Below are positions 1 through 9,538 of a DNA stretch of 41,005 nt, piece by piece. The notes beneath the pieces are model-generated. The model was not told where the DNA came from. It made no database searches and worked only from the letters and a program-made list of their open reading frames with translations. Source of the DNA: Deltaproteobacteria bacterium (GTDB lineage: Bacteria > Desulfobacterota > GWC2-55-46 > UBA9637); the NCBI GenBank assembly GCA_016195725.1, contig JACPZB010000083.1, forward strand, positions 1 to 41,005, read 5' to 3'. The number at the start of each line of letters is the position of its first letter. Position 1 is the first letter of the stretch. Both the position numbers and the translations under genes were made by a program.

Positions 1-209
1 TAGGCAAGGGTTGTTTTGCCGAGCCCCGGCGGGCCGTAGAAAAGCACGTGGTCAAGCGCCTCGCTCCTGCCCTTTGCGGCGTCAATAAAGACCTTAAGAT
101 TTTCCTTGGTTGCAGCCTGACCAATATAATCTTTTAAGAATTTTGGCCTTAAGGTTGCGTCAAATACCTTTTCATCTTCTAATACAACTGGTGTAATTTC
201 TCTGTCCAT
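1..209 (-). CDS. ruvB: Holliday junction branch migration ATPase RuvB, N-terminal part (truncated by window edge)
   Basis: Reverse-strand translation [31 protein letters not shown]...[17 protein letters not shown]; Walker A; next to ruvA/ruvC. Confidence 0.95.
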   Translation of the reverse strand, partial: MDREITPVVLEDEKVFDATLRPKFLKDYIGQAATKENLKVFIDAAKGRSEALDHVLFYGPPGLGKTTLA

Positions 210-218
210 ATAATTATA

Positions 219-290
219 GGGTCAAGGGCCAGGCAGCAAGGGGCAAGTATTTAGTCTTTTCTTTGACCCATGCCCCTTGCCTCTTGACCC
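219..290. repeat. Heptad inverted-arm array (GGGTCAA/GGGGCAA type), 4 heptads + 16-nt spacer + 4 inverted heptads
   Basis: GGGTCAA GGGCCAG GCAGCAA GGGGCAA - GTATTTAGTCTTTTCT - TTGACCC ATGCCCC TTGCCTC TTGACCC read directly. Confidence 0.85.
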
Positions 291-295
291 TGTCT

Positions 296-904
296 TTATC
301 CCTTTGCCAGAACTTTTAAACTTTCTTTCAGCAAAACTTCAAAGGTAGCATTTGTGTTATTCTGTTTGACCTTTTCTATAGCCTTCTCTGCCAGATTACC
401 TTTATACCCAAGATTTACCAGAGCGGAAAAGAGGTCGCTGGATATGCTGTCGGCCTTACACATCTCTTGCCCCTTGCCCCTTGCCCCTTGCCCCGTTGCA
501 ATGGCTGCCATCTTATCCTTAAGCTCAACAACCAATCTTTCCGCTGTCTTTCCGCCTATACCAGGAATGGCCTTGAGTCTTGCTATATCTGCGGATGACA
601 CGGCTGAAACAAGGTCATCAGCCGGTATGCCTGAAAGGATGTTTCTTGCAAGTCTCGGCCCTACCCCCGAAACGGCTATGAGCAGTTGAAATATCTCTTT
701 TTCCCTCTGCGTAAAAAAACCATACAACTGCATGGCATCTTCCCTGATGTGGGTATAGGTATTGAGGCTGACATATTCTTCCGTTTCCGGCAGTTTATAA
801 TAAGTGGAAAGCGGGATATGAACCTCGTAGCCGACGCCTCCCACATCAACTATGACGGATTCCGGCGATTTGTGGATTATTTTACCTTTTACATGGGCTA
901 TCAT
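296..904 (-). CDS. ruvA: Holliday junction branch migration protein RuvA
   Basis: ORF; MIAHVKGKI...GVGPRLARNILSG...IPGIGGKTAERLVVELKDK HhH motifs; C-terminal domain III. Confidence 0.95.
   Translation of the reverse strand: MIAHVKGKIIHKSPESVIVDVGGVGYEVHIPLSTYYKLPETEEYVSLNTYTHIREDAMQLYGFFTQREKEIFQLLIAVSGVGPRLARNILSGIPADDLVSAVSSADIARLKAIPGIGGKTAERLVVELKDKMAAIATGQGARGKGQEMCKADSISSDLFSALVNLGYKGNLAEKAIEKVKQNNTNATFEVLLKESLKVLAKG
467..494. repeat. Four perfect tandem heptads TTGCCCC (GGGGCAA on coding strand) inside ruvA
   Basis: ttgccccttgccccttgccccttgcccc; encodes linker GQGARGKGQ. Confidence 0.9.
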
Positions 905-916
905 ATTATAAAAATA

Positions 917-1095
917 GTAGGCAGTAGATAGTAGAAAGTAGACAGGGGAAAAGGCAGTAGAGAGTAGAAGGTAGAGAGTAGACAGGGAAAAACAAAATAT
1001 AAGTCTTTCCTATCTACCATCTACTTTCTACCCTCTACCATCTACTGTCTACCCTCTACTTTTAAAAAGTCTACTATCTACTGTTTGCTACCTAC
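917..1095. repeat. Heptad array (GTAGANN) with inverted arms, copy A
   Basis: GTAGGCA GTAGATA GTAGAAA GTAGACA ... GTAGAGA GTAGAAG GTAGAGA GTAGACA ... TATCTAC CATCTAC TTTCTAC CCTCTAC CATCTAC TGTCTAC CCTCTAC; overlaps ruvC 3' end. Confidence 0.9.
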
Positions 1096-1560
1096 TCTCT
1101 GGTGGTGTATATGGCATATCGCCGCTGCCAGGGCATCGGAGGCGTCCGGTTTGGGAACAGCGTCTAATTTTAAGAGGGCCTTCACCATCTTCTGCACCTG
1201 ATCCTTTGTAGCATTGCCGTAGCCGACAACCGCTTGCTTAATCTTCATCGGGCTATATTCAAACACAGGCAGATTATGCTGGCTGGCGCATAAGATTGCC
1301 ACGCCGCGCGCATGGCCGAGCATGATGGCGCTCCGCGCATTTTTAGCGTAAAAAATCTCTTCAATTACAACACCGTCCGGTTTAAATTCACTAACGACTT
1401 TTTGAATACTGTCAAAGATTGAATGCAGTCTCAAGGCAAGAGGATTTTTTGAGCCTGTCACAATGCTGCCGTCAGAGACATGAAATAATTTGCCCTTGTC
1501 GCCGTCAACTATGCCGTAGCCGGTAATATGAGAACCAGGATCAATACCGAGAATCCTCAA
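1078..1560 (-). CDS. ruvC: Crossover junction endodeoxyribonuclease RuvC
   Basis: ORF; MRILGIDPGSHITGYGIVD...VVIEEIFYAKNARSAIMLGHARG; family signature. Confidence 0.96.
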   Translation of the reverse strand: MRILGIDPGSHITGYGIVDGDKGKLFHVSDGSIVTGSKNPLALRLHSIFDSIQKVVSEFKPDGVVIEEIFYAKNARSAIMLGHARGVAILCASQHNLPVFEYSPMKIKQAVVGYGNATKDQVQKMVKALLKLDAVPKPDASDALAAAICHIHHQRVGSKQ

Positions 1561-1578
1561 AAGACCTCCCTCAAATTA

Positions 1579-1684
1579 GTAGACAGTAGACTTTTTAAAA
1601 GTAGAGGGTAGACAGTAGATAGTAGATAGGAAAGACTTGGATTTTGTTTTCCCCTGTCTACTTTCTACTCTCCTACTGTCTACT
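1579..1684. repeat. Heptad array (GTAGANN), copy B, inverted relative to copy A across ruvC
   Basis: Reverse complement reads ..AGTCTTTCCTATCTACTATCTACTGTCTACCCTCTACTTTTAAAAAGTCTAC, matching copy A apart from whole heptad units. Confidence 0.88.
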
Positions 1685-1688
1685 GTAT

Positions 1689-2441
1689 TTATGCTACTTT
1701 CTCCATCTCTTCCTGCGGTATATCAAAGTTTGCGTAAACATTCTGAACATCGTCCAATTCTTCCAGTTCTTCCAAAAGTCTCAGGACATGCTGAGCATCC
1801 CTGCCTTCTACCCTTATGGTGTTTTTTGGTATCATGCTTATTTCAGCGAACGTATATTTGAGACCCTTTGCGTCAAATATTTCTTTCACCTTATGAAAAT
1901 CATTTGCCGCGCTATAAACCTCAAACACCCTATCCTCACTATTTGTTATCACATCCTCTGCGCCGGCCTCTATGGCAATCTCCATAAGTTTATCCTCGCT
2001 CACGGAATCCATATCAAATGTAAACAGACCCTTTTTTTCAAACATCCACGCAACTGAACCGCTCTCTCCGAGTCTCCCTCCACCCTTGGTAAATATGTGT
2101 CTCACATCACTGGCTGTTCTGTTTTTATTATCGGTTGTAACTGAAACAAGAACAGCTATGCCTCCGGGGCCATAACCTTCATACACATGCTCTTCATAAT
2201 GAATCCCATCCATCTCACCGGCGCCTTTTTTTACTGCCCTTTCTATGTTGTCTGAGGGCACATTGCTGGCCTTTGCCTTATCTATGGCTGTTCTAAGCCG
2301 TGGATTTCCGTCAGGGTCGCCGCCGCCCATCTTTGCCGCAACAATCACCTCTTTGATGAGCTTTGTAAAAACCTTTCCTTTCTTGGCGTCGCTTTTTGCC
2401 TTCTTATGTTTGATATTTGCCCATCTTGAATGACCTGACAT
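1689..2441 (-). CDS. yebC: YebC/PmpR-family transcription/translation regulatory protein
   Basis: [32 protein letters not shown]-type N-terminus. Confidence 0.95.
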   Translation of the reverse strand: MSGHSRWANIKHKKAKSDAKKGKVFTKLIKEVIVAAKMGGGDPDGNPRLRTAIDKAKASNVPSDNIERAVKKGAGEMDGIHYEEHVYEGYGPGGIAVLVSVTTDNKNRTASDVRHIFTKGGGRLGESGSVAWMFEKKGLFTFDMDSVSEDKLMEIAIEAGAEDVITNSEDRVFEVYSAANDFHKVKEIFDAKGLKYTFAEISMIPKNTIRVEGRDAQHVLRLLEELEELDDVQNVYANFDIPQEEMEKVA

Positions 2442-2550
2442 GTTTCAAAAACCTCCGCTCATTATTCAGAGTTTCTATAAATTAGCATAAAATAAAACCT
2501 GTTGCAAAGATATTGTAAACCACCGCACCTTTATCCCCGCACCCAGAATG

Positions 2551-2570
2551 CTACGGCCGTAAGGCCGTAG
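2551..2570. repeat. 8-bp perfect hairpin with GTAA loop (CTACGGCC-GTAA-GGCCGTAG)
   Basis: Direct reading. Confidence 0.8.
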
Positions 2571-2613
2571 ATAAATGGCTAAAATAAATTCACGGAGCGA
2601 GAAACAACCAATG

Positions 2614-2633
2614 CCACACCCGTAAGGGTGTGG
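2614..2633. repeat. 8-bp perfect hairpin CCACACCC-GTAA-GGGTGTGG (CACACC/GGTGTG family member 1)
   Basis: Direct reading. Confidence 0.8.
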
Positions 2634-2821
2634 GGTTTATTTAAATTTCCGCTTGATAAGCTGTTTTATATTTGTTAGTATAAGACGCTGACCAATCTGT
2701 TTTAATGCCGTGTTGTAAGAACCTATTGAAGAAGGGTTTACGTTATTTATATTTTCATGCAACTTATATTAATCGCAAGCATTCAAATTACTCATAAATA
2801 TAAAAAAACTTAAAGGGGTAG

Positions 2822-3856
<1,035 letters not shown>

Positions 3857-3859
3857 AAC

Positions 3860-3937
3860 AAGGTTAAGGTCAAGGAATTCCTTTTCTTTATTCTTGGCCT
3901 TAATCTCAACCTTAATCTTATCAATCATTAACCTTGG
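3860..3937. repeat. Hexad array with inverted arms (AAGGTT / CTTAAT type) filling the mreB-mreC gap
   Basis: AAGGTT AAGGTC AAGGAA ... CTTGGC CTTAAT CTCAAC CTTAAT CTTATC. Confidence 0.7.
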
Positions 3938-3940
3938 CTT

Positions 3941-4780
3941 ATGGTAAGTTTCTTAAAAAAACACCGAGTAATTATAACATCAGCCGCCCTGTGTCTTTTC
4001 TCACTGCACATAGCATCTACCAATGTTAAAGGTATAGGCGGGACTATAATTACGGGAAGGCTTATTGCAGCTGTAACCTCGCCTGTCCAATACGGAATTA
4101 CCTACACTGTTGAAACAATCAAGACAGCATGGACATCATATATATATCTCATCAATGTCAGCAGGGAAAATGATGTATTAAAAAATGATATCGCTAAACT
4201 TAAGGAAGAAAACAATCAATTAAAAGAAGCTGCCATTTTAAACAATAGGCTTCAGGAACTGCTGGCCTTCAAGGAAAGTATGGCCCCCATAGCAGTCGCA
4301 GCAAATGTAATTGGCATTGAGAATACCGGCTGGCTAAGAATTGCAATGATAGATAAAGGCTTTTCTGACGGGATCAAACGCGATATGGCTGTTGTTACAC
4401 CGCTCGGCATCGTAGGCCGCATAATAGATGTGCAACCCACAAGTTCAAAGGTGCTCCTCGTCACAGATCCTCGATGCAATATTGATGTGATAGTACAGAG
4501 GAACAGAATCAAAGGGATAACCGAGGGAACTGGCACAAACAGACTTGCCTTAAAGTATGTAAATCATGAAGATGATATACAGGTGGGGGATATCTTAATA
4601 TCATCCGGACTCGGCGGCATCTTTCCAAAAGGCATGGTTGTAGGAGAAGTATTCCGTGTTGAAAAAGGGGATGATAATTTCTTTATGGATATAGAACTCA
4701 AACCGGGAGCTGATCTTCATAAACTGGAAGAAGTCCTTATTATAACAGAAAGCTTAAGCCCCCTATTCCCTTTGCTTTAG
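3941..4780 (+). CDS. mreC: Rod shape-determining protein MreC
   Basis: TM, coiled coil, MreC beta domain (DKGFSDGIKRDMAVVTPLGIVGRI...SGLGGIFPKGMVVG); gene order. Confidence 0.95.
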   Translation: MVSFLKKHRVIITSAALCLFSLHIASTNVKGIGGTIITGRLIAAVTSPVQYGITYTVETIKTAWTSYIYLINVSRENDVLKNDIAKLKEENNQLKEAAILNNRLQELLAFKESMAPIAVAANVIGIENTGWLRIAMIDKGFSDGIKRDMAVVTPLGIVGRIIDVQPTSSKVLLVTDPRCNIDVIVQRNRIKGITEGTGTNRLALKYVNHEDDIQVGDILISSGLGGIFPKGMVVGEVFRVEKGDDNFFMDIELKPGADLHKLEEVLIITESLSPLFPLL

Positions 4781-4857
4781 TGGGATTGGTGGGATACAAT
4801 GAACGGAATGCACGCTTATTAAACCCACACAATAAAAAAGCCACACCAGTAAACCCT

Positions 4858-4877
4858 CACACCTATGCATAGGTGTG
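4858..4877. repeat. 20-bp perfect palindrome CACACCTATGCATAGGTGTG (CACACC/GGTGTG family member 2)
   Basis: Direct reading; flanked by AGTAAACCCT / GAGGTT. Confidence 0.8.
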
Positions 4878-4937
4878 GAGGTTAAAAGTGCGCTGGTTTA
4901 TAGTTATGTTCAATGAAATAAAAAGAGGCCTAATGGG

Positions 4938-5444
4938 GTGAAAAATTTTCTCATTTATCTTGCTGTTGCCCTGCTGTTTTTAGTAATAGAAAGCACTCTC
5001 TTTCGCATTCTCCTCCCTTCTCTTTTGATACCAGATGTCATTCTTATAATGACTATTTATCTTGGTTTCCATAACGCATCCATTGAAGGGGTATTGACAA
5101 CTTTCATTTTAGGCTATATAGCAGATGTATTCTCTGGCGGCATAATAGGCCTTTCCTCATTTACTCTCATACTCATATTCCTTATCACGACTGGACTTTC
5201 AAAGACAATAACTTTGAATAGCATGCTTGTAAAGATTGCTGGAACAATCTTTCTCAGTATAGTAAAGGGAATATTCACATACATCGCTTTAATATTTTTA
5301 AATCAGGCGATTCCATTTTATATTATTTTTCCTATAGCTATTTCTACAGGCATATCAAGCTCCTTTATATTTATCCTGCTGAGCAAAATAGAATCCTATT
5401 TTGCTTCCTATAAAGGAGAAGATAGAATAACAAATAGATACTGA
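4938..5444 (+). CDS. mreD: Rod shape-determining protein MreD
   Basis: Multi-TM protein between mreC and PBP2; GTG start. Confidence 0.88.
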   Translation: MKNFLIYLAVALLFLVIESTLFRILLPSLLIPDVILIMTIYLGFHNASIEGVLTTFILGYIADVFSGGIIGLSSFTLILIFLITTGLSKTITLNSMLVKIAGTIFLSIVKGIFTYIALIFLNQAIPFYIIFPIAISTGISSSFIFILLSKIESYFASYKGEDRITNRY

Positions 5445-5456
5445 AATCTGTAAATT

Positions 5457-5477
5457 CCCATGCCATTTTGGTGTGGG
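5457..5477. repeat. Hairpin CCCATGCCA-TTT-TGGTGTGGG with two G-U wobbles (family member 3)
   Basis: Direct reading. Confidence 0.55.
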
Positions 5478-5568
5478 GGTAAAGGACGCGGCCGGTTTAC
5501 TCCAAAGTAGTCTTGTAATCTTTCTGGGCAGTGAATCGAATGTCCTCATTCACGGACTCATTAAGCCA

Positions 5569-7470
5569 ATGAATGTTTATTTAGGAAAAAATGAACCAAG
5601 CGAACTCAAGGCAAGGCTTTATATGGCAACAGGTATTGCCTTGTCATTATTTTTTCTGCTTATTATAAGACTATGGTTCCTGCAGGTATTTAAAGGAAAA
5701 GAATTTAAAGAACTATCAGATAATAACAGAGTGCGATTAGTGAGAACAACAGCCCCCCGTGGTTTGCTTTTGGATAGAACAGATAAAGTAATAGTAGGAA
5801 ATCGACCAGCCTTTAATTTAGCTGTAATCCCTGAAGATGTGAAAGACTGGGAAAAGATAAAAAAGATTATTCCGCATATTGTTCATATTACAGAGGACGA
5901 CATTGAGGAAAGCCTTAACAAGGCACAAGGGCGTCCACCATTCCAGGCAATAAAAGTAAAGGAAGATTTGACATGGGAAGAGATTGCTATCATTGAAACA
6001 TTCCGGATAGATATGCCGGGCATAGTGATAGAAATAGAGCCGAGGCGCGTATACTCATTCGGAGATATGGCATCTCATATTATTGGTTATCTTGGCGAGA
6101 TAGATGACCAGCAAATAAAGAAGTTGAAAAAGGTTAATTATATGCTCGGAGATTTTATTGGCAAGTATGGAATAGAATATCAATGGGAGAGGTATCTGCG
6201 CGGAATAAACGGCGGCAGGCAAATAGAGGTAGACGCAATAGGGAGAGAAATAAAACTCCTGAAAAAGATAACCCCCACTCAGGGCTATAACATTCATCTC
6301 ACTATAGATTTAGATACCCAACTCGCGGCAAATAAGGCAATGAAAGATAAGGTCGGCGCTGTAATTGCTATAGACCCTCAAAGCGGCAAGATACTCGCAG
6401 CAGTAAGCAACCCCTCCTTTGATCCAAATCTTTTTGCGGCAGGCATTGATAAGAAGCAATGGAACAACCTTATTTCTAATCCATTCCATGTCATGGAGAC
6501 CAAGACTATTCAGGGCCAATATCCACCGGCATCCACCTTTAAGGTCATAACAGCGGCAGCGGCATTAGAAGAAGGGGTAATTACCCCTTCAACAAAGATA
6601 TATGCAGGAGGGTCATTCTGGTTCGGCAATAAGGAGTTTAGGGACTGGAAGGCCGGAGGGCACGGTATCATTGATGTACACAGGGCAATTGTAGAATCTT
6701 CAGACACCTTCTTTTATCAAGTAGGTTTAAAAGTAGGAATAGACCGCCTTGCGTATTATGCAAAGGGTTTCGGGCTTGGCAGAAAAACAGGCATACAATT
6801 GACCAATGAAAAACCTGGTCTTGTGCCATCCAGCAGCTGGAAAAAGGAGACACAAGGCGCACCCTGGTATGAAGGCGAGACAATATCAGTTGCAGTAGGA
6901 CAAGGCTATCTTATCGCCACACCTCTTCAGATGTTAAACGCATATGCGGCAATTGCAAATAGCGGCAGGTTGTACCTGCCCCAGATCGTAAACAGAGTAG
7001 AAACACCCCAAGGTCAGGTCATTTGGAGATTTATGCCTCAGGAAATAGGAAGAATTCCTATATCACCTGCAACTATAAAAATAGTGAAAGATGCTTTAAA
7101 AGGTGTGGTAAATGAAGACGGCGGCACGGGATGGCCGGCAAGGGTGCCAGGAATAGAGGTGGCAGGCAAAACAGGAACAGCCCAGGTAATGAAACTTAAG
7201 GAAAACACTTCAAGAAAGAAGCCGAAAGATACGCCGTATGAACAAAGAGACCATGCATGGTTTATTGGTTTTGCGCCAGCAGAAAATCCGGAAATAGCTG
7301 TAGCAGTCCTTGTAGAGCATGGCGGCTTTGGCGCAGAGGCAGCTGCGCCTGTTGCCCGCGAAGTTATTAAGGCGTATCTCAAACCTAAATTGCAGACTAA
7401 TATGCTAAAAACATATGGAATAAAAACAATAGATAATGCCATAACAGAGGAGCCAGATACCAATGATTGA
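5569..7470 (+). CDS. mrdA: Penicillin-binding protein 2 (peptidoglycan transpeptidase)
   Basis: PBP dimerisation domain; ASTFKVITAAAALE, SSDTFFYQ and KTGTAQV motifs; start ATG 5569 preferred over ORF-track start 5473. Confidence 0.95.
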   Translation: MNVYLGKNEPSELKARLYMATGIALSLFFLLIIRLWFLQVFKGKEFKELSDNNRVRLVRTTAPRGLLLDRTDKVIVGNRPAFNLAVIPEDVKDWEKIKKIIPHIVHITEDDIEESLNKAQGRPPFQAIKVKEDLTWEEIAIIETFRIDMPGIVIEIEPRRVYSFGDMASHIIGYLGEIDDQQIKKLKKVNYMLGDFIGKYGIEYQWERYLRGINGGRQIEVDAIGREIKLLKKITPTQGYNIHLTIDLDTQLAANKAMKDKVGAVIAIDPQSGKILAAVSNPSFDPNLFAAGIDKKQWNNLISNPFHVMETKTIQGQYPPASTFKVITAAAALEEGVITPSTKIYAGGSFWFGNKEFRDWKAGGHGIIDVHRAIVESSDTFFYQVGLKVGIDRLAYYAKGFGLGRKTGIQLTNEKPGLVPSSSWKKETQGAPWYEGETISVAVGQGYLIATPLQMLNAYAAIANSGRLYLPQIVNRVETPQGQVIWRFMPQEIGRIPISPATIKIVKDALKGVVNEDGGTGWPARVPGIEVAGKTGTAQVMKLKENTSRKKPKDTPYEQRDHAWFIGFAPAENPEIAVAVLVEHGGFGAEAAAPVAREVIKAYLKPKLQTNMLKTYGIKTIDNAITEEPDTND

Positions 7471-8557
7471 CAGAAGGCTATTGCTTCACTTCGATTGGGT
7501 TGTCTTTCTTGTAACAATATTTCTGTGCATTATCGGCATCTTGAATATCTACAGCGCCACCTTCATGGACAGCGGTAATAAACTGTACGAAAAACAGCTC
7601 ATTTGGTTTTTAATCGGCCTGACTTTCATGATATTCGCCACATTCGTCAACTACATATATTTGGAAAGGCTTGCCTACCCAATTTATTCCGTAGCAATTA
7701 TTTTTTTAATAGCAACCCTCTTGACAGGCCACACAACAGGGGGCGCCAAGCGATGGCTCCATATAGGCTTTGCATCATTTCAACCCTCAGAATTTGCAAA
7801 GATTGCACTCATACTTATCCTATCTAAATACTTCAGCACCGTAAGAGTTTCTCTCAAAGGTTTATCTCTAAAAGAATTGATGTTGCCATCTATTTTTGCC
7901 TTCATACCATTTATCCTTATTGCCAAACAACCTGACATGGGGACTGCTGTCATCACATTTATTATCTTTGCATCTATGGTCATCTTTGCAAAGGTAAGAC
8001 TTAAATTACTTATAGTAATCATCGCAGTTACATTACCTTTAATACCCCTTGCATGGCGTTTTTTAAAAGATTACCAAAAGGCGCGACTCATGAGCTTTTT
8101 AGACCCTGCGTTAGATCCCTTAGGCACAGGCTACCATATCATGCAATCAAAGATAGCTATTGGTTCCGGGGGTATTCTTGGAAACGGCTTTACCAACGGG
8201 ACACAGGGACAGCTCAGATTTCTTCCTGAACACCACACAGATTTTATATTCTCTGTACTCGCAGAGGAATGGGGATTTATAGGCTCATTTATAGTTCTTA
8301 TCTTGCATTTTGTTTTAGTGCTCTGGGGATTGAATATAGCGCAAAACGCAAAAGACAGGCTTGGGGCATTTCTTGCATTCGGCATATCCCTTATGTTTTT
8401 GTGGCACATCCTCATAAATGTAGGCATGGTAACAGGCATGCTCCCTGTAGTGGGTGTTCCCCTCCCCTTTATGAGCTACGGGGGGTCTTTTCTCATTACT
8501 ACCATGATCGGCGCTGGAATACTTACGAATGTCAGTATGAGGAGGTTTATATTTTAA
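7463..8557 (+). CDS. rodA: Rod shape-determining protein RodA (SEDS glycosyltransferase)
   Basis: SEDS family: QPSEFAKIALI..., GSGGILGNGFTNGTQGQLRFLPEHHTDFIFSVLAEEWGF. Confidence 0.96.
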   Translation: MIDRRLLLHFDWVVFLVTIFLCIIGILNIYSATFMDSGNKLYEKQLIWFLIGLTFMIFATFVNYIYLERLAYPIYSVAIIFLIATLLTGHTTGGAKRWLHIGFASFQPSEFAKIALILILSKYFSTVRVSLKGLSLKELMLPSIFAFIPFILIAKQPDMGTAVITFIIFASMVIFAKVRLKLLIVIIAVTLPLIPLAWRFLKDYQKARLMSFLDPALDPLGTGYHIMQSKIAIGSGGILGNGFTNGTQGQLRFLPEHHTDFIFSVLAEEWGFIGSFIVLILHFVLVLWGLNIAQNAKDRLGAFLAFGISLMFLWHILINVGMVTGMLPVVGVPLPFMSYGGSFLITTMIGAGILTNVSMRRFIF

Positions 8558-9009
8558 AAAAACTTGCTGTTTTCCTTGCAACAGGATTGTATATAGGCTA
8601 TTCTCCTTTCGCACCTGGAACACTCGGCACCTTCTTAGGGATAATAATATGCTTTTTCATTGCATCTGCAGATTTAATAACATATGGAGCAATTTTAACT
8701 ATCGGCTCTTTAACAGCAATATGGCTGTCGTCAATAGCAAAGGACTTTTTTAATAAGAGGGACCCACAACAGATCGTGTGCGATGAGATTGTAGGCTACA
8801 TGACTGCCATGTTCTTAATACCCTTTACACTGTTTCATGTAATTATTGCATTTCTCTTATTCAGATTTTTTGATATAGTAAAACCATTCCCGATTGGTGT
8901 AATAGATAAAAGAATAGATAGTGCTCTCGGAATAGTATTAGATGATATTGTGGCGGGTATATACAGTAATATTATTTTCAGGTTGGTTGCTCAATTTATT
9001 GCATCATGA
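8551..9009 (+). CDS. pgpA: Phosphatidylglycerophosphatase A
   Basis: KKLAVFLATGLYIGYSPFAPGTLGTFLG...DPQQIVCDEIVGYMTAMF...DDIVAG; start inferred as ATT 8551 behind AGGAGG. Confidence 0.88.
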   Translation: MLKKLAVFLATGLYIGYSPFAPGTLGTFLGIIICFFIASADLITYGAILTIGSLTAIWLSSIAKDFFNKRDPQQIVCDEIVGYMTAMFLIPFTLFHVIIAFLLFRFFDIVKPFPIGVIDKRIDSALGIVLDDIVAGIYSNIIFRLVAQFIAS

Positions 9010-9488
9010 AAAAATATAAAGAGGTCTCGGAAGAGGCGGTTGCGTGCCTCTTCAAGAGGTTGAAACTCACTTTATCTGTAGCTGAATCATGCAGCGGCGG
9101 TCTCCTCTGCCATAAAATAACCAATGTACCGGGAAGCTCAAAATACTTCAGAGGAGGAATCATTGCATACGATAATGAAGTAAAGAAAGAGATGTTGGGT
9201 GTATCAGAGCGAATATTGAATAAATGCGGCGCTGTTAGCAAAGAAACTGCCTCTGCAATGGCGCATAGTATAAGAAGAATAATGGCCGCTGACATTGGTC
9301 TGGCAATAACAGGCATTGCCGGCCCAACAGGCGGAACAAAGGTAAAACCTGTTGGAACAGTATTTATAGGCATATCAGCAAAAACAAAAAACACATGCCG
9401 GCATTTTGTATTTAAAGGAAACAGAAGAACTATAAAGCTATCCGCCTCAAACAAGGCGCTCAATATGTTGAGAGAATTTCTGGAATAA
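9006..9488 (+). CDS. pncC: CinA C-terminal-domain protein (nicotinamide-nucleotide amidase)
   Basis: LSVAESCSGGLLCHKITNVPGSSKYFRGGIIAYDNEVK...GIAGPTGGTKVKPVGTVFIG. Confidence 0.93.
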   Translation: MKKYKEVSEEAVACLFKRLKLTLSVAESCSGGLLCHKITNVPGSSKYFRGGIIAYDNEVKKEMLGVSERILNKCGAVSKETASAMAHSIRRIMAADIGLAITGIAGPTGGTKVKPVGTVFIGISAKTKNTCRHFVFKGNRRTIKLSASNKALNMLREFLE

Positions 9489-9538
9489 GCCGACCGTGTC
9501 GGCGTAAAAACGGCAATACGGTTGCCTTGATCCAAAAT

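Noticed and set aside
354-689. Antisense ORFs over ruvA and many others in the track (e.g. 3415-3924 -, 7038-7517 -, 15305-15664 -, 30198-30683 +)
   Set aside because: Low-complexity Ser/Leu/Pro-rich shadow translations opposite strongly supported genes; no own ribosome-binding sites or family resemblance.
917-1684. Possible CRISPR array (many short direct repeats)
   Set aside because: Units are 7 nt and contiguous, no 20-40 nt spacers, and both orientations occur in one array; no cas genes.
5473-5568. ORF-track N-terminal extension of PBP2 (MGVKDAAGLLQSSLVIFLGSES...)
   Set aside because: The extension is not typical of PBP2, and MNVYLGKNEPSELKARLY at 5569 gives the expected short cytoplasmic segment before the TM.
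8269-8550. Upstream part of ORF 8269-9009 as real coding sequence
   Set aside because: It overlaps rodA out of frame and is cysteine/histidine-rich noise; PgpA homology begins at 8551.
9489-9525. Two small hairpins (GCCGAC-CGT-GTCGGC; GGCAA...TTGCC) between pncC and thpR as a riboswitch
   Set aside because: Very short stems, no recognisable riboswitch motif, no second example in the window.
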